Shown here in pieces: positions 18,908-27,462 of a stretch of DNA of 64,000 nucleotides. The DNA lies in contig NZ_SZPR01000010.1 in the NCBI RefSeq assembly GCF_005280195.1, positions 152,912 through 216,911 on the forward strand. Reading direction: 5' to 3'. Source of the DNA: Streptomyces galbus (GTDB lineage Bacteria; Actinomycetota; Actinomycetes; Streptomycetales; Streptomycetaceae). The notes under the pieces were generated by a model. The model ran no database searches. It saw only the letters and a program-made list of their open reading frames with translations, and was not told the DNA's origin. Position 1 is the first letter of the stretch. The number at the start of each line of letters is the position of its first letter. A program made the translations under genes and the position numbers.

Positions 18908-20050
18908 ATGCGTACACCCGTGTCACGCCGGGCCGTTCTCACCGCCGGTATGGCATCGGCCCTGGCGGGCTCGGCCAAGGGGCAGGCGGCGGCTTCCGCA
19001 CCCGCCTCCCGGAACCCGGTCACGCCCGCGTCCACGTCGGCGGACGGCGATCTTCAGCGGCAGGTGGACGCGATCCTGGCCACCGGCGTCGCGGGAGTGG
19101 GCGCGGAGGTGATGTCGCCGTGCGGCAGACGCCACGCGTTCGCCGGGACACCGCACGACGGCCGGTTCCGGATCGGAAGCCTCACCAAGACGTTCACGGC
19201 GGTGGTCGCACTCCAGCTCCCCGACCTGGCGGTGGACACTCCCGTACGACACTGGCTGCCGGAGGTGACGCGGGACATCACCGTACGCGACCTGCTGCGC
19301 CACACCAGCCGCCTGCTCGATCCCGGGATCCCGGCGCTGACCAGCGCGCAGGGCTACCGGGCGCAGCGGCTGCGCGGTTACGCGCCTCAGGAGCTGGCGA
19401 GGGCGGCTCTGCGGCTCGGGACAGCGCCCGAGGCGTGGTCGTACGCCAACACCAACTACCTGCTCACCGCAATGATCATCGAGCGGATCACCGGCCGGAG
19501 CTGGGCCGAGGAGATCACCGACCGGATCATCCGCCCCCTCGGCCTCGACGCCACCCGTGCCCCCGGTGAGTCACCCTTCGTCACCGGCCCGCACGCACGG
19601 GGCTGGGCGTCGTTCGGCACCGGGACGCCGATCGACGTCACCCTCCTCAACCCCAGCATGGCTGTCGGCTCCGGCGCTCTCCTCAGCAGCGTCCGCGACC
19701 TCGGCTCCTTCTACTCCGCCCTGCTCGGCGGCGAACTGCTGACTCCCCCGCGGCTCTCCGAGATGACCGCCACCGTCCCGGCGCCCGGGATCGGCATCGA
19801 CGGCGCACGGTACGGCCTCGGCCTCGCCGAACTGCCGCTCCCCGGCGGCGGCAGCTTCTACTCCCACTTCGGCGAACTCCTCGGCTACCACGCCTGGGCC
19901 GGCGCCACCGCGGACGGCTCACGGACGGCGATCGTCTACGTCACCGGGGATGTCACGCGGGCGACCATGAGCGCGATGTCCGCGCTGATCGAGGACGGTG
20001 TACGTAGCGCCGGCAGCGCGGCGGCCGGCAGGGCCTGCCACGCGAACTGA
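18908..20050 (+). CDS. Secreted serine beta-lactamase / D-Ala-D-Ala carboxypeptidase-like protein
   Basis: 380 residues from ATG 18908 (AAGGGGG 8 nt upstream); ATG 18854 would add 18 residues. A Tat-type signal (PVSRRAVLTAG) precedes a class-C-like fold with S91-xx-K94 (GSLTKTF), the Tyr motif YANTNY and HFG late in the sequence (SHFGELLGYHAWAG) in place of KTG. These are the three active-site motifs of the beta-lactamase/DD-peptidase superfamily. Streptomyces relatives are mostly esterases or peptidases rather than resistance enzymes. It ends 12 bp from the convergent MFS gene. Confidence 0.88.
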   Translation: MRTPVSRRAVLTAGMASALAGSAKGQAAASAPASRNPVTPASTSADGDLQRQVDAILATGVAGVGAEVMSPCGRRHAFAGTPHDGRFRIGSLTKTFTAVVALQLPDLAVDTPVRHWLPEVTRDITVRDLLRHTSRLLDPGIPALTSAQGYRAQRLRGYAPQELARAALRLGTAPEAWSYANTNYLLTAMIIERITGRSWAEEITDRIIRPLGLDATRAPGESPFVTGPHARGWASFGTGTPIDVTLLNPSMAVGSGALLSSVRDLGSFYSALLGGELLTPPRLSEMTATVPAPGIGIDGARYGLGLAELPLPGGGSFYSHFGELLGYHAWAGATADGSRTAIVYVTGDVTRATMSAMSALIEDGVRSAGSAAAGRACHAN

Positions 20051-20062
20051 GCGGCAGGAGCG

Positions 20063-21472
20063 TCAACGACGGCGACGCGCAGCGGAGGCTGTCCTCCGCC
20101 CTGCTGTGCGGGCCAGGAGGACGAGCAGGCCGCCGCAGGCGGCGACCAGCATCCATCCGGGGCGTGACGCGTGAGCGAGCCCCGTCGGGGCGGTGGTCGT
20201 GACCAGACCGCCGGCGGTGGCGATGCCGAGGGCCGCACCGACTTGTCGTGCGGTGGACGTGATCGCCCCGGCCACGCCGGCCTGGGCGGGCGGCAGTCCG
20301 TTGACCGCCGTGTTGGTGATCGGAGCGTTGGCGAAGCCGAACCCGATACCGATGAACGCATAGGAGGCCAGCAGCAGGAGCAGGCTCGTGTGCGGAGTGA
20401 GCCGGACCAGGCAGAGAGCACCGGCCGTGATGAAGGCACCGGCCAGGAGCAGCGGCAGCCGCGGTCCCGTGGTGCCGACCAGGCGGCCGGACCAGGGGGC
20501 GCAGACGGTCGCCCCGACGGCCAGGGGAAGGGTCGCCAGGCCGGTGGCCAGCGGCGTCCATTGACGGGTGTGCTGCAGGTAGAGGGTGTTCAGCAGCAGC
20601 GTCATGTTCAGCGCCACGAACACGGCGACCGCGCCGACGACGGCGCCGCTGAACGCCGGGCGGGTGAAGAGGCTCAGATCCATGAGCGGTTCGGACCGGC
20701 GGGACTCGGCCCTCAGGAAACCGGCGGTCGCCACAGCGGCCACCGCGTACCCGGTGAAGGCCGCGGGTGACGTCCAGCCGATGTGTGGCCCTTCGATCAG
20801 GACGCCGACCACGGCGGTGAGGACGAGCGTCAGCAGGATCTGGCCGGGCAGGTCGAGCCGCCGGGTCCGCGGTGCCCGGGACTCCGGTACGAACACCGCG
20901 CTGAGCAGCAGGGCGGCCGTGATGACGGGGGCGTTGATCCAGAACAGTGCGCGCCAGTCGAGCCAGGCGAGCAGTGCGCCGCCCGTGAGGGGGCCTGCGG
21001 CCATGCTCAGCCCGAACACCGAGGCCCAGATGCCGATCGCCTGCGCCCGTTCCTTGGGGTCGGGCATGGTGTTCACCACGATGGCGAGCGCCACCGGGCT
21101 GAGCATCGAGGCGCCGACGCCCTGCAGGGCACGGGCCGCGACGAGCACGCCGACCGACGGGGCGAGGGCGCAGAGCAGTGAGGCGGTGCCGAACACGGCC
21201 AGTCCGCACTGGAACACCCGACGGCGTCCGAAGCGGTCCGCCAGTGCGCCCGAGGAGATCAGACAACTGGCCAGGACCAGGGTGTAGGCGTCCACGACCC
21301 ATTCGAGACCGCGCGTGCCGACCTCCAGGCCGCGCCCGATGGCCGGCAGGCCCACGTTGACGATGGTGGTGTCCAGGCCCACCAGGAACATGCTCAGGCA
21401 GCAGACGGCCAGGACCGTCCAGCGTCCGCGCGCGCTGAGCCGGGAGGGAAGGGGGTGTGTCGTCGCAGTCAC
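20063..21472 (-). CDS. MFS drug exporter, DHA2 (EmrB/QacA) family
   Basis: 469 residues, GTG at 21470-21472 with GGAGG 5 nt upstream. Fourteen predicted membrane helices. Motif A appears as GALADRFGRRRVFQCG, helix 1 carries VGLDTTIVNVGLPAIG, and motif C as GPLTGGALLAWLDWRALFWIN, all hallmarks of 14-TM proton/drug antiporters. It is divergent from an XRE-cupin regulator with only 94 bp between starts and an inverted repeat in that gap, so the regulator probably controls it. Substrate unknown. Confidence 0.93.
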   Translation of the reverse strand: MTATTHPLPSRLSARGRWTVLAVCCLSMFLVGLDTTIVNVGLPAIGRGLEVGTRGLEWVVDAYTLVLASCLISSGALADRFGRRRVFQCGLAVFGTASLLCALAPSVGVLVAARALQGVGASMLSPVALAIVVNTMPDPKERAQAIGIWASVFGLSMAAGPLTGGALLAWLDWRALFWINAPVITAALLLSAVFVPESRAPRTRRLDLPGQILLTLVLTAVVGVLIEGPHIGWTSPAAFTGYAVAAVATAGFLRAESRRSEPLMDLSLFTRPAFSGAVVGAVAVFVALNMTLLLNTLYLQHTRQWTPLATGLATLPLAVGATVCAPWSGRLVGTTGPRLPLLLAGAFITAGALCLVRLTPHTSLLLLLASYAFIGIGFGFANAPITNTAVNGLPPAQAGVAGAITSTARQVGAALGIATAGGLVTTTAPTGLAHASRPGWMLVAACGGLLVLLARTAGRRTASAARRRR

Positions 21473-21539
21473 GTTTGCCTCCGGGGTGCGGGAACAGTGC
21501 CCGGCAAGGCTGTGACCGGACCGGGGCGGTCGCCCAGCG

Positions 21540-21560
21540 ATTTCGCGGAGACTGCAAAAT
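21540..21560. promoter_or_regulatory. Inverted repeat between MFS exporter and its XRE-cupin regulator
   Basis: ATTTCGC and GCAAAAT are 7-bp arms with one mismatch across a 7-bp spacer, 7 bp before the regulator start and 68 bp before the exporter start. It is a plausible operator for both. Confidence 0.45.
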
Positions 21561-21566
21561 GGGTCC

Positions 21567-22202
21567 ATGAACACGAGGTCCGGGGACCCGGAGCTGGAGC
21601 AGATCCTCGACGGCATCGGACCGCGGCTGCGCGTGCTCCGCCGGGACCGGGGTCTCACCCTCGAGGCACTCGCCACCGTGACCGGACTTTCCGTGAGCAC
21701 GCTGTCCCGGGTGGAGTCGGGCAAGCGCCGTCCCACTCTGGACCTGCTCATTCCGCTGGCGCGGGCCCACCGCATCGCGCTCGATCAATTGGTGGCGGCA
21801 CCGGCCAGCGGTGACCCCCGGGTGCACCTGCGGCCCGTACGCAAGGGGCGCGGCAGCGTCCTGGTGCCCCTGACGCAGTACCCGGGCCGGGTGCAGGTGT
21901 TCAAGCAGGTGCTGGCGCACCGCGAGCCGGAACTGGTCACGCACGAGGGCTACGAATGGCTCTACGTCCTCGCCGGCCGGCTGCGCCTCGTCCTCGGGAC
22001 GCGGGACCTCGTGCTGCGACCCGGCGAAGTGGCCGAGTTCGACACCACCGAGCCCCACTGGTTCGGCCCGGCGGACCCCGGCGCCGTGGAGATCCTGCAC
22101 CTGTTCGGTCCCCGAGGTGACCAACCCACCGTCCGCACCAGGCCGCCCAGCACCGATCTTCCTCCGCCCGGCGCCCCGGACCCGCCGGCGACGACAGGCT
22201 GA
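21567..22202 (+). CDS. XRE-family regulator with C-terminal cupin domain
   Basis: 211 residues, ATG 21567. The HTH (about 15-75, RLRVLRRDRGLTLEALATVTGLSVSTLSRVESGKRRPTLD) is followed by a cupin barrel (about 105-180, EGYEWLYVLAGRLRLVLG and LRPGEVAEFDTTEPHWFG). Such SutR/PuuR-type regulators sense small molecules through the cupin. Divergent arrangement with the MFS exporter makes that exporter the likely target. Confidence 0.92.
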   Translation: MNTRSGDPELEQILDGIGPRLRVLRRDRGLTLEALATVTGLSVSTLSRVESGKRRPTLDLLIPLARAHRIALDQLVAAPASGDPRVHLRPVRKGRGSVLVPLTQYPGRVQVFKQVLAHREPELVTHEGYEWLYVLAGRLRLVLGTRDLVLRPGEVAEFDTTEPHWFGPADPGAVEILHLFGPRGDQPTVRTRPPSTDLPPPGAPDPPATTG

Positions 22203-22257
22203 CCCGCACCCGCCTGTTCCCAGCCGCAGCCCCCGACCGCTGTCCCGGCGTCGCGTG

Positions 22258-25029
22258 TCAGCGCCCTGCGCCGATGAGTGCGAGCCAGACGGGATCCACG
22301 ATGACGAGGCTGGTCGCCGGGGTATCGCCGCGTGCGATTCCTTCGACGAGGTCGACCAGCCTGTCCGTCTCCTGTGCGGGCGCTTCGGCGCAGAGCAGAG
22401 GGCTCTTGGGCTTGCCCAGATGCGCCAGGACGGAGCGGGCCGCGCGGGCGAGTCGCGCGAGCTCCGGGTCGCCGTCCCCCACGGCACGGACGGCCGCGGT
22501 CCGCTCCAGTTGTGCACGGGCACCGGTGCGGTCGCCCGAGCGCGCGAGCAGGGAACCGAGTCGGAACGTGCTCTGGGCCTTGAGCCGGTCATCGGTGCCC
22601 GTCTCGGCCAGCGCCGCACCGTCTCGTGTCCACCTGATGGCCTTGGCGCCGTAGCAGGCGGGGCACAGCTGCCAGTAGGCAGCGCCGAGTTCGATGGACG
22701 CCACGGCCACTTTGGCCTGCGCGCCGGCCTGCCTGAAGGTGTGCACCGCCCACCCGCAGAGCGCCGCCGCGCAGAGCGGTGCCCGCAGGTCGCGCAACGC
22801 GGTGCGTGCGTGGCGCAGAGCCACCATGCCGCTTCCCCGCCGGTCCCCCACGTCGTGGAACAGGTGCGCGGCCCTGACCAGTTCCGTGGTGACGGCCTCG
22901 GGCCCGCCACGCTCGTGCAGTACGTCCGCGAGGGCGACGAGCGCCATGGCCTCGCCCCGCCGGTCGCCGTGGCGCCGTGACAGATCGATGTCGCAGCGGT
23001 GAGCCGCCTCCGCTGCGGGCAGGTCTCCCCGCAGGACGTGGGCGAGGCCGAGGTTGTGGAGTGCCGCACTGACTGTCCGCGGGCGCCCGGCTGCCGCCGC
23101 GGCCTCGGCCGCCTCGGAGAGCCGTTCCACCGCCTCGTCCAGTCGCCCGGTCAGACGGCAGGCGTTCCCGAGGGTGGCCAGTGCCGTTGCGTGGTCCGCC
23201 GGCGGCAGGTTCCGGGCCGCCGCCTCCGCGTGCGTCCCGCAGAGGTACGCGTCGGCTCCCTGCCAGTGGTCCTCCTGGTAGCGCTGGAGGTTGAGCGTGA
23301 GGGTGAGGACCGTTCGGTGCCGGTCCGCCCTGCGCGCGGCACCGACCAGGGCGACCAGGTTGGCCCGTTCGGCGTCCAGCCAGGCGAGTGCCTCCGCGGC
23401 CCCGCCGAACGGCGCGGGGACGGCGCCCGCAGTGCTCCTGCCGTCCAGGAGGGCGTCCGCCGCCGCAGTCAGGGCTGTGCAGTGGTCGTCGAGCCGCTGT
23501 GCGGCCGCCGCCACCTCGTCCTCCGCGGGGCCGGCGTCCGGCCCGGGACCGGGCCGGTGCCGCTCGGCCTGCTCGGTGCCGTACAGCCGCACGAGGTCGT
23601 GCAGGGCCCAGCGCTCGGCATCCTCGATCGGCCGGGGAGCGTGCGCCTGCCCCGTCGGCAGGCTGGTGCGGCCGATCAGGTGGTGGCGGGCCAGCACGGC
23701 GAGGTGGCGGCGGCCGAGGGGACGGGGAAGGCCCAGCACAACGGCAGCGGTGGACGTCGAGATGTCGGGGCCCGGGCAGGTGGCCAGCAGGCGCAGGGCG
23801 CGGGCCGCTGCCGCGGGCAGGTGGTGGTACGACAGGTCGAGACTGGCCCTGACGGCCAGCGGACGGCCCTCCGTGTCCTCCTCTTCCAGCGACAGGGCGT
23901 CCAACCGGTCACGAGCGTCGCGCAGTTCCTCGGCATGGGCGCTCAACGGCCGGTCCGGGTCCGTCCGCAGCAGTGCGGCCGTGATGCGCAGCGCGAGCGG
24001 TAGTCCGCCGCACAGCCCTGCCAGCTCCTCCGCGCCGGCCGGGTCGTCGGAACATCGCGGATCCTGCGTCTCTCCGGCCCGCAGTGCTGTGTCCAGCACC
24101 ATGACCGCCTCGTCCGTCGGCAGGGGGGCGACGTCGACGCGGTGGACGGGCAGGGAGCCGAGGGCCTGGCGTGACGTGATCAGCGCGCGGTGCGGGGGCT
24201 CCGGCAGCAGCGCTCCGACCTGGCTCGGATCGCGGACGTTGTCCAGCACCACCAGCAGCGACGCGTTCCGCCCCGCCATGTCGTGCAGCAGACGTCGCCA
24301 GGCATCCAGCGCTCCGCTCTCCGTACCGGGCAGTTGCCGGACGGGCACGCCCATGGCCCGCAGCAACCTGTCCGCCACGGCCCCGGCAGGCACGGGGTCA
24401 AGGGCGCTGTAACCGCGCAGGTCCGCGAAGAGGGCTCCGCCGGGGAACCATCCACGCTGTTGCGCCTCGTGCGCCGCATGCAGGGCCAGTGCGGTCTTGC
24501 CGACCCCGCCCATACCCGTGATCGCCGACACGACGACGGCGGACGCGGTCTCCACACCGGCAGCCCCGGGCCGCAACCACCGCAGCACTTCTGCGACTTC
24601 GGCCGTTCGCCCCGCGAAGTCCGGTGGTGGGGGCGGCAGTGTGACGGGTCCAGCCGGTCGGGCGCCCGGCGTCCGGTTCCGGGGGCGGCCCCCCGGCGAC
24701 TCCTCGCCGCGCTCCCTGCGCGCGGCACGCACCAGGCGCAGCCAGCGCTCCTGTTCGCCGGGGGCCGACGCCGGACTTCCCGTGCTCCCGGCCTCGAGAC
24801 GACAGGCTTCCCGGCGGAGGTAGCCGACCAGGTGCAGCAGGAAGGACTCGCTCTTCTTCCCGGGCACTGAGCGGCCGTTGAGCCAGTCGTCGACGGTGGA
24901 GGCGCCGACCCGTGGCGCGGACGCGCCTCCCAGACGCACCATGCGCTGCAGTGTGGGGTCGCCCGCTGCCCGGCGGGCTCTCACCAACTCGCCGACGAAC
25001 CGCTCGATGTGACGCCCCACGTCCCCCAC
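22258..25029 (-). CDS. STAND protein: N-terminal HTH-like domain, NB-ARC NTPase, TPR repeats
   Basis: 923 residues, GTG at 25027-25029. An N-terminal HTH-like part (about 1-80: ASTVDDWLNGRSVPGKKSESFLLHLVGYLRR) is followed by a Pro-rich linker. The NB-ARC ATPase (about 135-420) has Walker A GMGGVGKT (172-179), Walker B LLVVLDNV, an arginine-sensor region (RALITSRQ) and GLPLAL. A winged helix (about 420-500) and helical TPR-type repeats (about 600-880) follow. This is the signal-transduction ATPase plan of AfsR/GutR-like regulators and of NLR-like sensors. No SARP domain is present. Targets unknown; it may regulate neighbouring exporter genes or act as a sensor. Confidence 0.88.
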   Translation of the reverse strand: MGDVGRHIERFVGELVRARRAAGDPTLQRMVRLGGASAPRVGASTVDDWLNGRSVPGKKSESFLLHLVGYLRREACRLEAGSTGSPASAPGEQERWLRLVRAARRERGEESPGGRPRNRTPGARPAGPVTLPPPPPDFAGRTAEVAEVLRWLRPGAAGVETASAVVVSAITGMGGVGKTALALHAAHEAQQRGWFPGGALFADLRGYSALDPVPAGAVADRLLRAMGVPVRQLPGTESGALDAWRRLLHDMAGRNASLLVVLDNVRDPSQVGALLPEPPHRALITSRQALGSLPVHRVDVAPLPTDEAVMVLDTALRAGETQDPRCSDDPAGAEELAGLCGGLPLALRITAALLRTDPDRPLSAHAEELRDARDRLDALSLEEEDTEGRPLAVRASLDLSYHHLPAAAARALRLLATCPGPDISTSTAAVVLGLPRPLGRRHLAVLARHHLIGRTSLPTGQAHAPRPIEDAERWALHDLVRLYGTEQAERHRPGPGPDAGPAEDEVAAAAQRLDDHCTALTAAADALLDGRSTAGAVPAPFGGAAEALAWLDAERANLVALVGAARRADRHRTVLTLTLNLQRYQEDHWQGADAYLCGTHAEAAARNLPPADHATALATLGNACRLTGRLDEAVERLSEAAEAAAAAGRPRTVSAALHNLGLAHVLRGDLPAAEAAHRCDIDLSRRHGDRRGEAMALVALADVLHERGGPEAVTTELVRAAHLFHDVGDRRGSGMVALRHARTALRDLRAPLCAAALCGWAVHTFRQAGAQAKVAVASIELGAAYWQLCPACYGAKAIRWTRDGAALAETGTDDRLKAQSTFRLGSLLARSGDRTGARAQLERTAAVRAVGDGDPELARLARAARSVLAHLGKPKSPLLCAEAPAQETDRLVDLVEGIARGDTPATSLVIVDPVWLALIGAGR

Positions 25030-25217
25030 GCCCTCCGGCCCCGCTTGGCTTCCGGTCCCGTAACCCGCCGGAAAACCGGTCGCACCCCTCCCCGCCAGGC
25101 TAGCGGTGACCTGGTGCGGCCACCCCGCCGTCGCCGTAAACCCCCCGGACGCCTTTGCCTCGGTTGCACCAGCCGCACACCACGGCCCGGTCCACGACTC
25201 ATGAGGAGCAGTACGCC

Positions 25218-25460
25218 ATGGCCTTCACGCCCCGGGCACGGACCCGCACCTGCCTGCCGCCCCGCCCGGCACCCGACGACACGCCGGCCCCGGCCCGGAA
25301 ACCGTCCGGTTGCCCGTTGCCGACCGTCACCGCGCCGCACCGGCCCGGGCGCAGTGCCTGGACCGCCGCGGCCCAGCCGTTCGCCCTCGCCGCGATCACC
25401 GGGGCCGCCGATGCCCTGACGACGGTGCTGCTCCACCTGGTGCACCTGGCGCCGCTCTGA
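25218..25460 (+). CDS. Small hypothetical protein, 80 aa
   Basis: ATG 25218 with GAGGAG 9 nt upstream. Basic, proline-rich N-terminus (RARTRTCLPPRPAPDDTPAPARK) and a hydrophobic C-terminal helix (FALAAITGAADALTTVLLHLVHLAPL) that could lie in or on the membrane. Divergent from the STAND gene with 188 bp between starts. I considered an AfsS-like role because of the neighbour, but the repeated motifs of AfsS are missing. A hairpin follows at 25504-25521. The coding status is moderately supported. Confidence 0.5.
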   Translation: MAFTPRARTRTCLPPRPAPDDTPAPARKPSGCPLPTVTAPHRPGRSAWTAAAQPFALAAITGAADALTTVLLHLVHLAPL

Positions 25461-25503
25461 GCCCCGCCCACGGCAGCCGCACCCTTCGACTCCCGAGCGG
25501 GAA

Positions 25504-25521
25504 GCGGGCCCGTAAGCCCGC
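25504..25521 (+). terminator. Terminator-like hairpin after the 80-aa ORF
   Basis: GCGGGC, loop CCGTAA, GCCCGC, 43 nt past the stop at 25460. Confidence 0.5.
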
Positions 25522-25854
25522 CGCCACGTTCCTGCCGTCCGCACGGGGACTCGCAGCCGCAGCGAAGGGGACCTGGAGTTCTGCCTGGGCCGCTGGCTCA
25601 GGCAGACCGCACGGCTCGTACGGGCCGAACCCGAGGGCTTTCGGACACGGCCGCTTCGGCGGCTCCTGCGGCCTGGCGGACCCCGAGGAGGGGGTGGCGC
25701 TGGCTACGTCATGAACCGCACGGGGCCCCGGATCGCCGACGAGCCCCCGGAAGACGGCCCTGGTGGACACCGCACACCGGGCGCTGTGACGACGCCGGGA
25801 CGCATCCGGCGACGGGGCCGCTTTCGGCCGTTCGGGCCGTCCGCTCTTCCCTAG

Positions 25855-25866
25855 TGGTTTAGACCA
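25855..25866. promoter_or_regulatory. GntR/DasR-type operator upstream of gntR
   Basis: TGGTTTAGACCA differs by one base from the symmetric TGGTCTAGACCA recognised by HutC-type GntR regulators such as DasR. It is 67 bp upstream of the GntR start, so autoregulation or DasR control is likely. Confidence 0.6.
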
Positions 25867-25933
25867 ATGGTAGATGTGGTGGCGCACCGAGCCCGCACGG
25901 CTACGAAACGTCACCACAGGAGGCGCGCGGCAC

Positions 25934-26677
25934 ATGGCCCGCAGCATCCCCCCTCAGTACCCGCACATCGAGGAACGGCCGCTGTACTGGCGGATCGCCA
26001 TGGAACTGCTGGGCGCCCTGCGCGACGGCAGCTTCCCGCCGGGCCGGCGACTGCCCGGTGAACGGCGGCTGGCGCAGCAGTACGGCGTCAGCCGGGAGAC
26101 CGTACGACAGGCGCTGGACGTGCTGCGCCGGGACGGCCTGGTCGAGACCGACCGGCGCGGCAGCCACGCCGCCCTGCCGGGAACGCCGGTGTCCACTCCC
26201 ACCTGCCTCGCCTTCCCGCTGGGCGCCGGGGCGGCCGAGCCCGGCACGGTGAACTCGGCCAGCGTGAGCTGGGAGCCGCCCCCGCCGGAGCACGCCGAGG
26301 CGCTCGGCCTCGCCCCGCACCGGCCGACCCTGGTCCACCGCTACGAGGCCGCCGGGGCGGACGGGGGCGGCCGGCGGACGGCCGTGACGTCGTTCTCGGC
26401 GGTCGCGCTCGCCGAGGTCGCGGAACTGGCCCGCTACCGCGAGCGGGTCGGCGCACCCGGCACGCCCCAACTGCGGCGCGCCTACGACTGGATGCGGCGG
26501 GCGGGCCTGACGCTGCACCACCACGACGCGATCACCCGCCTGCCCGACGCCCCGTCGATGCGGGTGACGCGCCGGGTGCACGACCAGTACGCGCGCCCGC
26601 TGGAGATCACCGACCTGCTGGTCGACACCCGCCGGGGCGCGCTCGTCTACGAGTTCACGCTGCCCGCGGCCGGGTGA
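25934..26677 (+). CDS. GntR family regulator, HutC subfamily
   Basis: 247 residues, ATG 25934 with AGGAGG at 25918-25923. The winged helix (about 12-80) has LRDGSFPPGRRLPGERRLAQQYGVSRETVRQALDVLRRDGLVETDRRGSHA, the classic GntR signature. A UTRA-like effector domain (about 90-245) ends LLVDTRRGALVYEFTLP. HutC-type proteins bind sugars, histidine derivatives or fatty acids. A near-perfect TGGTCTAGACCA-type site lies upstream. The gene stands alone, so targets other than itself are unknown. Confidence 0.92.
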   Translation: MARSIPPQYPHIEERPLYWRIAMELLGALRDGSFPPGRRLPGERRLAQQYGVSRETVRQALDVLRRDGLVETDRRGSHAALPGTPVSTPTCLAFPLGAGAAEPGTVNSASVSWEPPPPEHAEALGLAPHRPTLVHRYEAAGADGGGRRTAVTSFSAVALAEVAELARYRERVGAPGTPQLRRAYDWMRRAGLTLHHHDAITRLPDAPSMRVTRRVHDQYARPLEITDLLVDTRRGALVYEFTLPAAG

Positions 26678-26708
26678 GGGCCCCTGGCGGCCCGCCGGGA
26701 CCGCCCGA

Positions 26709-26723
26709 GCCCCGCCTCGGGGC
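26709..26723. terminator. Hairpin between convergent gntR and methyltransferase genes
   Basis: GCCCCG, loop CCT, CGGGGC, in the 50-bp gap between two convergent stops. Confidence 0.5.
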
Positions 26724-26727
26724 GGCG

Positions 26728-27453
26728 TCAGGAGGTCCGGCGGGCCGCCACCATGCGGACGCGGGGACTGCCGTCGTCACGGCGGCCGAACTCCGGCAGG
26801 GCGTACAGCTCCACCGCGAAACCGGCGCGCTCCAGTGCACGGCGGACGTCGCCGAGCCGGAAGGCCCGGTAGTACATCACGAACGGCGGCCGCCACAGGG
26901 CGTTGCGCACCCGCATCACGGCGTCGAAGCCCAGCAGCATCCAGAACGCCGGGTGACGGGGTCGGGGCGGCGCGAGGACCGGGAAGGCGAAGGTGCCACC
27001 GGGCCGCAGCACCCGGTGCACCTGCCGGAACAGGCCCGGGAGTTCACGGGGCAGGAAGTGGCCGAACGCGCCGAAGCTGACCACCAGGTCGAAGGCGGAC
27101 GCGAAGGGCAGGGCGCGGGCGTCCGCGCGGACCCAGGAGACGCGCGGGCCGGCGACGTCCGTGCGCCGGCGGGCCTGCGCCAGCATCCCGGCACTGAAGT
27201 CGGCCCCGGTGACGCCCGAGCGGCACACCGCGGCGAGGACGCGCATGCCCGCGCCGGTGCCGCAGCACAGGTCCAGGCCCTCCTCGTACGGGCCGGTGCG
27301 CCGCAGGGCGGCGGCGACCGCGTCGAGGACCGTGTCGGGGGTGCGGAAGGGGGTGCGGTCGAACTTCGGCGCGAGCAGGTCGTAGCCGCGCTCGACGGAC
27401 GACAGCGCCTGGACGGCGAGTTCGCGCAGGGTCGGGCCCTCGGGGCTGAACAT
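26728..27453 (-). CDS. Class I SAM-dependent methyltransferase
   Basis: 241 residues, ATG at 27451-27453. Motif I GLDLCCGTGAGMRVL, then TGADFSAGMLAQARRR, motif II WVRADARALPFASAFDLVVSFGAFGHF and motif III LRPGGTFAFPVLA identify a Methyltransf_11-type enzyme. The substrate is unknown. Its start lies 9 nt downstream of the padR gene stop on the same strand, so the two form an operon in which PadR may control the methyltransferase. Confidence 0.92.
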   Translation of the reverse strand: MFSPEGPTLRELAVQALSSVERGYDLLAPKFDRTPFRTPDTVLDAVAAALRRTGPYEEGLDLCCGTGAGMRVLAAVCRSGVTGADFSAGMLAQARRRTDVAGPRVSWVRADARALPFASAFDLVVSFGAFGHFLPRELPGLFRQVHRVLRPGGTFAFPVLAPPRPRHPAFWMLLGFDAVMRVRNALWRPPFVMYYRAFRLGDVRRALERAGFAVELYALPEFGRRDDGSPRVRMVAARRTS

Positions 27454-27462
27454 CCCGGCAGC

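Larger units (their letters stand above)
25461..25933. other. 473-bp region without a gene, rich in hairpins
   Basis: It contains a terminator-like stem (25504-25521), an 11-bp stem with one G-U pair (25581-25605), a UUCG-capped 5-bp stem (25650-25663), and at the right end the GntR-type operator (25855-25866). No open frame has a ribosome site or a recognisable protein. It could be a decayed gene or a structured transcript. Confidence 0.5.

Noticed and set aside
25218..25460. AfsS-like small activator next to an AfsR-like ATPase
   Set aside because: The repeated Thr/Gln motifs of AfsS are missing, and the STAND protein lacks a SARP domain.
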